DNA of 7,524 nucleotides from positions 1 through 7,524 of the forward strand of contig JAIDTS010000319.1 in NCBI GenBank assembly GCA_029060585.1, given 5' to 3'. The notes below the pieces were generated by a model, which worked only from the letters and a program-made list of their open reading frames with translations, was not told where the DNA came from and did not search any database. This stretch comes from Muribaculaceae bacterium. Lineage in GTDB: Bacteria; Bacteroidota; Bacteroidia; Bacteroidales; Muribaculaceae. Below are positions 1 through 4,899 of this stretch, piece by piece. The translations under genes and the position numbers were made by a program. Numbering within the stretch: the stretch's first letter is position 1; each line of letters starts with the position of its first letter.

Positions 1-498
1 GGACACGAGATGACTCATGGCTTCGACGACAGTGGCCGAAAATTCGATAAAGACGGCAATCTTGCCGAATGGTGGACGCAGGAAGACGCCGTGCGCTTCA
101 ATGAGAAGGCTGACATACTTGTGAGACAGTTCGATGCCATAGAGGTGCTCCCCGGCATACACGCCAACGGACGCTTCACCCTCGGAGAGAATATCGCCGA
201 TCAGGGTGGCCTCCGGGTTGCCCTTACAGCCTATCTTGATGCGACCAAAGACAAATCATCCGAGGATATTGACGGCTTCTCGCCCCTGCAGCGATTCTAT
301 CTGGCCTACGCCAATGTATGGGCTGAAAACTCGAGGGATGAAGATATCCAGCTCAGTGTCAAGTCGGACCCTCATTCCCAAGGAAGAGAACGTGTCAACG
401 CAACGTTGAAAAACATCGATGAGTTCCATAAGGCCTTCGGCATCAAGGAAGGAGATCCGATGTGGCGTGCCAAAGAGGAAAGGGTAGTCATATGGTAA
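1..498 (+). CDS. M13 family zinc metallopeptidase (neprilysin/PepO-like), C-terminal part, 5' end outside window
   Basis: Only the last 165 codons are present; the reading frame is open from base 1, so the start lies upstream. The fragment opens on the zinc site HEMTH (fragment residues 2-6), followed by the GFDD typical of M13. The third zinc ligand is Glu63 in the GENIADQGG motif. Further on, SDPHSQGRERVN carries the His (residue 125) and Arg (residue 131) that match the transition-state His and substrate-binding Arg of neprilysin. The protein ends in VVIW, like the hydrophobic-Trp end of the family. M13 enzymes are usually about 650-700 residues, so roughly a quarter is visible. The family cleaves peptides on the amino side of hydrophobic residues; bacterial members are often exported, but the signal peptide region is not visible here. 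All catalytic residues in the visible part are intact, so this is a cut-off gene rather than a pseudogene. Its stop overlaps the aroE start. Confidence 0.95.
   Translation, partial: GHEMTHGFDDSGRKFDKDGNLAEWWTQEDAVRFNEKADILVRQFDAIEVLPGIHANGRFTLGENIADQGGLRVALTAYLDATKDKSSEDIDGFSPLQRFYLAYANVWAENSRDEDIQLSVKSDPHSQGRERVNATLKNIDEFHKAFGIKEGDPMWRAKEERVVIW
479..484 (+). promoter_or_regulatory. Ribosome binding site supporting the aroE start at 492
   Basis: AAAGGG lies 7 nt before the ATG at 492, with a further GAGG just upstream at 475-478. This purine-rich block inside the end of the M13 peptidase gene favours the start at 492 over the in-frame GTG at 462, which would place the block inside the gene. 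Bacteroidota often start translation without a strong Shine-Dalgarno sequence, so this is supportive only. Confidence 0.45.
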
Positions 499-1274
499 AG
501 ATGGAGTTCGGACTGATTGGAAAAACGCTGGGGCATTCCTTCTCGGCAAAATATTTCAATGAGAAATTTAAGAGGGAGGATATTGATGCCTCCTACAGTC
601 TGTTTCCTCTCGAAAACATCGACCTTCTTCCCGAGCTGATCGGAGAACATCCGCTTCTCAAGGGACTTAACGTCACTATTCCCTATAAAGTGGAAGTGAT
701 GAAGTATCTTGATGAGCTCAGCGAGGAAGCAAGCCAGATAGGAGCCGTCAACGTCATAAAGATTCGCCGCGATGCTGGAAGCGGAAACTATAGCCTCAAA
801 GGCTATAACTCGGATGCCTACGGTTTTACGGAGTCGATGAAGGAAGTGCTTGAGTCAGTCGAATATAGTCCGGCCGACGATCTGCAGAGACCTCTCGCGC
901 TTATTCTCGGGACTGGCGGGGCATCGAAGGCCGTCGTATGGTCGATGCGAAAGTTGGGATTCGACACGCAGCTCGTCGGAAGGACCCATAAGAGCGATTG
1001 CCTCTCCTATGCAGAGTTGACTCCGGGAATGATCTACGGCGCAAAATGCATAGTCAACTGCACACCTCTCGGCACCAGCCCGGACGTAGACACAGCAGCC
1101 CCCTTCCCCTATGAGTATCTTCATGCCGGGCAGATATGCTTCGACCTTGTCTATAATCCGGCAGAAACACTCTTTATGAAGATATGCAAGGCACACGGAT
1201 GCACAGTCAGCAACGGGCTTGAGATGCTTCGTCTTCAGGCCGTAGGGGCTTGGAAGATATGGACTGAAGAGTGA
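492..1274 (+). CDS. aroE: Shikimate dehydrogenase (NADP-dependent)
   Basis: A 260-residue cytosolic enzyme that reduces 3-dehydroshikimate to shikimate with NADPH, the fourth step of the shikimate pathway to chorismate and the aromatic amino acids. The shikimate pocket is complete: Ser16 and Ser18 (HSFS), Asn60 and Thr62 (GLNVTIPYK), catalytic Lys66, Asn87 (GAVNVI), catalytic Asp108 (NSDAYGF) and Gln249 near the C-terminus. The dinucleotide-binding loop is GTGGASKAV at 140-148, followed by NCTP at 189-192. The NRT-type cofactor clamp reads GRT at 163-165, so the Asn is replaced but the Arg and Thr are kept. Length is normal for the short AroE class. The ATG at 492 is chosen because MVKMEFGLIG matches the family's N-terminus and has a ribosome binding site; an ATG at 501 is also possible. 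It overlaps the M13 gene by 7 nt and is followed 4 nt later by comEC, so it is probably co-transcribed with both. Confidence 0.96.
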   Translation: MVKMEFGLIGKTLGHSFSAKYFNEKFKREDIDASYSLFPLENIDLLPELIGEHPLLKGLNVTIPYKVEVMKYLDELSEEASQIGAVNVIKIRRDAGSGNYSLKGYNSDAYGFTESMKEVLESVEYSPADDLQRPLALILGTGGASKAVVWSMRKLGFDTQLVGRTHKSDCLSYAELTPGMIYGAKCIVNCTPLGTSPDVDTAAPFPYEYLHAGQICFDLVYNPAETLFMKICKAHGCTVSNGLEMLRLQAVGAWKIWTEE

Positions 1275-1278
1275 AGCA

Positions 1279-2754
1279 ATGCAAAGAGGCCCGCTGATAC
1301 CGACGATCGCCCTTGCATCCGGAATTGCCGCGTCAGCCGCTTCCGGAGCGGCATGGTGGTGCGGGTGCATTCCAATAGCCATAGCAATCTCGATCTATCT
1401 TTATATACTGAACGCCTCGAAAGACCCGACACTCACCTTCAGACTTGGGAAATGGCATATCGTCTGGGTAGCATTACTTTTCTCAGGAATCGGCCTTACG
1501 GATGAGTCACTGAACAGACCATTGTCTCTCGAAGAGGCATTTGGCGAAAATGTGCCGGACTCCCTCTACTGTGAGGTGACATCCGTTCTGACAAAGACAT
1601 ATGGAGACAGAATCGACGCAGTGATAGAAGGCACAAACGGAGCCAAGGCAAGAATCAGAAGCGGAGCCACCGATGTCTCAGCCGGAGACATCATAAAGAT
1701 CCCTACCAGATTTCTCAGGAAACTATCGACCGACACCACCGAGACAGGAAGGAGGATCACTCCAATGCTTAAGGCATCCGGCATCTTATATTCCGGAAGG
1801 ATCTTCAGCAACGGCATAAAGATAGCAGACAGAAGTTCTGATCCAAGATATTTCTTTATAAGAATAAGGGAAAGAATCGAGATCGACATCGAGAAGAGCC
1901 ACATAGAGAAAGAGACCGCTGACTTCCTCAAGGCCATACTCATGGGCGACAAGACGGGGCTCGACGAGCAGACAAGAATGACTTTTGCCAACGGAGGCAT
2001 GGCACATATGCTGGCTCTTAGCGGACTGCATATCGGAATACTCGCAGGTTTCCTTATAATCCTTATGTGGCCCGCAAAGCTTATCGGAAGATATAAATGG
2101 GGATACGCAATCGCCATACTGATATTATGGCTCTATGTGGCGGTCACCGGCATGGCATATTCATCAGTCCGAGCATGCATCATGGCAACCCTCGCGTTTA
2201 TCGGCATAATGGCTGAAAGAAAGAACTTCGGCGGGAACGCACTCTGCACAGCGTGCCTCCTCATTCTGCTTGCAGATCCGACCGCACTTTTCGACGCAGG
2301 ATTCCAGCTGAGCGTGGTATGCGTGGGAGCATTGATCGCATATGCCTCCCGTCTGAATCCGATAAGCCACCGTCTGCATCCGGTGCTTTTCGGCATATGC
2401 GGCGCAATCATCACCACGATTGTGGCTACCGCGGCCTCCTGGGTCCTGACGTCCTATTATTTCTCGCAGGTGCCACTGATGTTCCTCCCCTCCAACTTGC
2501 TTATACTGCCACTCCTCCCCTTCTATATCTGCCTCGCTGTAGTCTTTACCGGAATGCTTTCCTTTGGAATCGAGATCGGCTGGCTCGGCAGCGTACTTGA
2601 CCATGGATATACTATGATGCTTAAAAGCACGGAGTGGCTTTCATGTGGCACGGAATTTGTAATAGAATATCAGATTCCCCTCTACGGAGTCGCTCTATGG
2701 ATGCTTGTACTCGCGATCGGAGCATATACACTAAACCGAAAGGAACAAAAATGA
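1279..2754 (+). CDS. comEC: ComEC/Rec2-family competence membrane protein, compact form without a C-terminal MBL domain
   Basis: A 491-residue polytopic inner-membrane protein. Hydrophobic segments at about 7-20, 31-46 and 60-74 come first. A soluble region at about 90-185 fits the DUF4131/OB-like ectodomain. The competence domain runs from about 213 to 482. Its hallmarks are AILMGDKTGL (219-228), HMLALSGLHIGIL (243-255), TGMAYSSVRA (290-299) and FDAGFQLSVVCVG (338-350), followed by several membrane helices. In transformable bacteria ComEC is the channel that brings single-stranded DNA into the cytoplasm. Many homologues exist in species not known to be competent, so DNA uptake is inferred here from family only. 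The protein ends soon after the last helix. The metallo-beta-lactamase-like domain of Bacillus ComEC is missing, and so is the longer C-terminal region I recall in Bacteroides homologues. The frame shows no break. It starts 4 nt after aroE and its TGA overlaps the start of the next gene (ATGA). Confidence 0.92.
   Translation: MQRGPLIPTIALASGIAASAASGAAWWCGCIPIAIAISIYLYILNASKDPTLTFRLGKWHIVWVALLFSGIGLTDESLNRPLSLEEAFGENVPDSLYCEVTSVLTKTYGDRIDAVIEGTNGAKARIRSGATDVSAGDIIKIPTRFLRKLSTDTTETGRRITPMLKASGILYSGRIFSNGIKIADRSSDPRYFFIRIRERIEIDIEKSHIEKETADFLKAILMGDKTGLDEQTRMTFANGGMAHMLALSGLHIGILAGFLIILMWPAKLIGRYKWGYAIAILILWLYVAVTGMAYSSVRACIMATLAFIGIMAERKNFGGNALCTACLLILLADPTALFDAGFQLSVVCVGALIAYASRLNPISHRLHPVLFGICGAIITTIVATAASWVLTSYYFSQVPLMFLPSNLLILPLLPFYICLAVVFTGMLSFGIEIGWLGSVLDHGYTMMLKSTEWLSCGTEFVIEYQIPLYGVALWMLVLAIGAYTLNRKEQK
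2739..2744 (+). promoter_or_regulatory. Ribosome binding site for the SprT-like gene, inside the end of comEC
   Basis: AAAGGA sits 6 nt before the ATG at 2751, within the last codons of comEC. Together with the ATGA stop/start overlap it fixes the start of the downstream gene at 2751. The in-frame upstream extension (from 2634) lies wholly inside comEC and encodes nothing SprT-like. Confidence 0.55.
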
Positions 2755-3446
2755 AAGCCACCCTGGAATTTTTGGAAAACAGATTCGACAGATTCAACAG
2801 AGAAATATTCCGCGACGCACTTCCGCGGCCATTGATGCACATATCCTCCGCACGCACTTTCATGGGACAGTTTAAGGCAGAACGACATACCTATCTTTTA
2901 AGGAGAACCAAGGAAACCTATCACCTTACGCTCAGTTCCCGATATGAACTGAAGGAGGAAGTGCTTGAGGATGTAGTAATCCATGAGATGATCCACTATC
3001 TCATTCATTTCAAGAAAATAAAGGATTCTTCAAGCCATGGCCCCCAGTTCAGGAAACTCATGAATGAAATCAACCGGAATTTCGGACGCCACATCACCGT
3101 AAGCCACCGCTGCACCAAGGAGGAGCTGGCAAGCGACAATGCGAAAGCACATTCCATAGTGTGCCTCTGCACGATGACAGACGGGAGGAAACTCGCCTGC
3201 CGCGTATCTCAGAGCAAGGTCTTTGAGATCCACCGCGCTTTTCAGGAATGGGACAAGGTGGCTGAAGAAGAATGGTATTGGGTATATGGGAGTTATTTCA
3301 ACCGTTACCGCCGCGTGCTGACGCCGCGACTGTTCTCGGTGGATTCGGAGGGTCTTGAAGTAATCTCCTCAGGCACAAGGCTTGAATTCGCGGAAGTATC
3401 CGGGGGCAAGACAATCTTACGTCCGGCAGGACGGACAGAGCGTTGA
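2751..3446 (+). CDS. SprT-like zinc metalloprotease domain protein
   Basis: A 231-residue protein, apparently cytosolic, with no signal peptide or membrane helix. The N-terminus (LEFLENRFDRFNREIFRDALP, residues 5-25) fits the opening helix of the SprT-like fold. The active site is HEMIH (78-82), with the likely third zinc ligand His96 in SSHGPQF. GRHITVSH follows at 112-119. After that come a Cys-containing stretch (Cys121, 138, 140, 150) and an aromatic region, EWYWVYGSYFNRY (174-186). I recall Bacteroides proteins of similar layout annotated as SprT-like. The SprT/Spartan family includes DNA-protein crosslink proteases, but the substrate of this bacterial branch is not known to me, so a DNA-repair role is inference. 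Start: ATG at 2751, in ATGA overlap with comEC and preceded by AAAGGA. Its last 47 codons (residues 185-231) lie antisense to the coding end of the lipoprotein gene on the other strand. Confidence 0.87.
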   Translation: MKATLEFLENRFDRFNREIFRDALPRPLMHISSARTFMGQFKAERHTYLLRRTKETYHLTLSSRYELKEEVLEDVVIHEMIHYLIHFKKIKDSSSHGPQFRKLMNEINRNFGRHITVSHRCTKEELASDNAKAHSIVCLCTMTDGRKLACRVSQSKVFEIHRAFQEWDKVAEEEWYWVYGSYFNRYRRVLTPRLFSVDSEGLEVISSGTRLEFAEVSGGKTILRPAGRTER

Positions 3447-4189
3447 AAACCGGATTTGCCATACTCCTCCCTATTGAACGGTATATGAGTCAGATATACA
3501 CTATCTACACGCACTTGCGGCGAAGTATGTTCAAAATCCGCGATGGCAAAAATCCTTGTGACCTCAAGAACGGAATCCGTCTGAAGCGAAAGCTCCACCC
3601 ACTTGTCGAAACTCCGGTTGGTCTGTTTATAGACCTCTGAAGAACCGTCGGAATAGTCGACGCCAAGCGTCAAAGTGCGGGCTGAAGCACCATCAACAGT
3701 CATCTTCCAGGTCAGTTTATCGCCGGGAGCCAGTTCGGAAGCAGGAATATTGGCGATGATTCCTCGGGTAAGGGATCTGTCATTAACTATAAAATGCCTG
3801 CTGTAGGGCCAAAGATCAGCAGAGGAAGTCTCAGACTCAGACTCCCCTGCCGCTCTCGCGTATTTCAACTGCCGCTTGTTCAGCTCGGCATCGATTCTCT
3901 TATATAGTTTAGGATACTCATCCATATTTCTGCCATACCATGCAAGCGTGCTGTCCATCTCCTCGGGAGTGACTCCATGTTGCATCAATATGCCTCTACC
4001 AAGCAACTCGCGGTTACGCCCCTGGAGATATCCGTTGGCATCGCCGGAGCGGTCATAGGCCTCGGCGATCTGAAGATCGGTCATGACAGCAACCATCTTG
4101 TCTTCGCTGAGGATTCCTTTTGGACGCTTCGAGCATCCGGAGGCAATCAATACGAGAATCGCTAATATGGACAGGTATCTCTTTATCAT
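3305..4189 (-). CDS. DUF4296-type lipoprotein
   Basis: A 294-residue predicted lipoprotein. The signal peptide MIKRYLSILAILVLIASGC has a lipobox (IASGC) that places the lipidated Cys at residue 19. The next residues are SKRPK, not the acidic K-(D/E)2 pattern reported as a surface-export signal in Bacteroidota, so a periplasm-facing anchor is more likely. Residues about 23-107 fit DUF4296: helical, with DKMVAVMTDLQIAEAY (30-45) and then HGVTPEEMDSTLAWYGRN. After an acidic/Ser linker (115-124), residues 125-237 look beta-rich and end in DSVYLTHIPFN (229-239). The last 47 residues (248-294) are rich in Arg, Ser and Pro and lie opposite the SprT-like gene. Function is unknown. Its position directly after lspA matches what I recall in other Bacteroidota. 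It starts 18 nt after the lspA stop and is probably in the same transcript; its own signal peptide makes it a substrate of LspA. Confidence 0.87.
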   Translation of the reverse strand: MIKRYLSILAILVLIASGCSKRPKGILSEDKMVAVMTDLQIAEAYDRSGDANGYLQGRNRELLGRGILMQHGVTPEEMDSTLAWYGRNMDEYPKLYKRIDAELNKRQLKYARAAGESESETSSADLWPYSRHFIVNDRSLTRGIIANIPASELAPGDKLTWKMTVDGASARTLTLGVDYSDGSSEVYKQTNRSFDKWVELSLQTDSVLEVTRIFAIADFEHTSPQVRVDSVYLTHIPFNREEYGKSGFQRSVRPAGRKIVLPPDTSANSSLVPEEITSRPSESTENSRGVSTRR

Positions 4190-4204
4190 GAATCCAAGCG
4201 TGGC

Positions 4205-4210
4205 TTATTA
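4205..4210 (-). other. Tandem in-frame stop codons at the end of lspA
   Basis: Read on the - strand, lspA ends with TAA (4210-4208) followed directly by a second in-frame TAA (4207-4205). This gives secure termination just before the lipoprotein gene. The 18-nt spacer that includes the second stop holds no clear Shine-Dalgarno sequence (only GGAT near the ATG) and no terminator. Confidence 0.6.
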
Positions 4211-4894
4211 TTTTTCGGAATCCTTCTTTTCCTGACGGTCGAATACGCCGTTGAACGCCTTCGAGCAGTCGCCGGAGAAGAAGATGATGAGAAGCGCGAC
4301 ACCTACACAGATGGAAGCGTCAGCTATATTGAAGATATACTGGAAGAACTCGTATTCCTTTCCTCCGATTCCGGGAATCCAGGAGGGCCATGTGAATGAG
4401 AAGAACGGGAAATAGAGCATATCGACCACCCTGCCTTCAAACCATCCGGCATATCCCCCTCCGGAGGGAAACAGCACGGCGTGTTGCGGCGGGAAGGGGT
4501 TGTTGAAGATCTCGCCGTAGAAGACGCAGTCGAATATATTGCCGGCAGCTCCTGCCGTAATAAGCGCGCAGGCGAAATAGAAACCGGTTCGAAGTCCCGG
4601 AAGAGCCAGTGCCTTATTAATAAACCATATGAAGAAGAGCACTGCCGCGATGCGCCCGAAGGTCAGGATGAACTTATTGAAGAGCTCCATGCCGAAGGCC
4701 ATGCCGTTGTTTTCGATAAACTTTATCTGAAACCAAGGAAAGACCTCATAGGCCTCCCCCATATAGAAATGAGTCTTTACATAGATCTTTACGGCCTGAT
4801 CTATCACAACGACAAGCAACATCACAATAGCCACCAGCCACCCCGTAGAGATCACGGAGTGGCGGGTGCCTTTATTGATAGATGAATCAGTCAT
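4208..4894 (-). CDS. lspA: Lipoprotein signal peptidase (signal peptidase II)
   Basis: A 228-residue inner-membrane aspartyl protease that removes signal peptides from prolipoproteins after the lipobox Cys has been diacylated. Four membrane helices are visible at about 17-35, 78-97, 103-120 and 193-207. Conserved features are Asp32-Gln33 in the first helix, NNGMAFG (62-68), GN..D (118-122), the catalytic Asp158 in GRVVDML and the catalytic Asp192 in FNIADASICVG. The protein is longer than the usual 160-170 residues. About 27 residues are added between Asp122 and Asp158 (FNNPFPPQHAVLFPSGGGY and flanks), and about 15 between the two catalytic Asp residues, including WIPGIGGKEYEFFQY. Insertions like these are typical of Bacteroidota LspA as I recall it. 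A charged tail (208-228) ends the protein. The start is 5 nt after the ileS stop; AAGGA overlaps that stop (TGAAGGATATG), so coupling to ileS is likely. Confidence 0.96.
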   Translation of the reverse strand: MTDSSINKGTRHSVISTGWLVAIVMLLVVVIDQAVKIYVKTHFYMGEAYEVFPWFQIKFIENNGMAFGMELFNKFILTFGRIAAVLFFIWFINKALALPGLRTGFYFACALITAGAAGNIFDCVFYGEIFNNPFPPQHAVLFPSGGGYAGWFEGRVVDMLYFPFFSFTWPSWIPGIGGKEYEFFQYIFNIADASICVGVALLIIFFSGDCSKAFNGVFDRQEKKDSEK

Positions 4895-4899
4895 ATCCT

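Noticed and set aside
462..491. Upstream GTG start for aroE adding 10 residues
   Set aside because: The extension lies inside the M13 gene, does not resemble AroE N-termini, and would bury the purine-rich ribosome binding site at 475-484.
855..1382. A 175-codon open frame on the - strand across the end of aroE and start of comEC
   Set aside because: Antisense to two well-supported genes; the composition is that of a shadow frame.
1566..2117. A 183-codon open frame on the - strand opposite comEC
   Set aside because: Hydrophobic only because it mirrors membrane-helix codons of comEC; no independent start signal or recognisable domain.
2634..2750. Upstream start for the SprT-like gene adding 39 residues
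   Set aside because: The extension is entirely within comEC in another frame and lacks family resemblance; the ATG at 2751 has a ribosome binding site and an ATGA junction.
3440..3560. Possible intrinsic terminator after the SprT-like gene
   Set aside because: A short GCGG/CCGC pairing around 3517-3542 has a long loop and no following T-run, and it lies within lipoprotein coding sequence.
3443..3640. A 65-codon open frame on the + strand just after the SprT-like gene
   Set aside because: It starts on TTG and lies opposite the beta-rich domain of the lipoprotein; no family resemblance or ribosome binding site.
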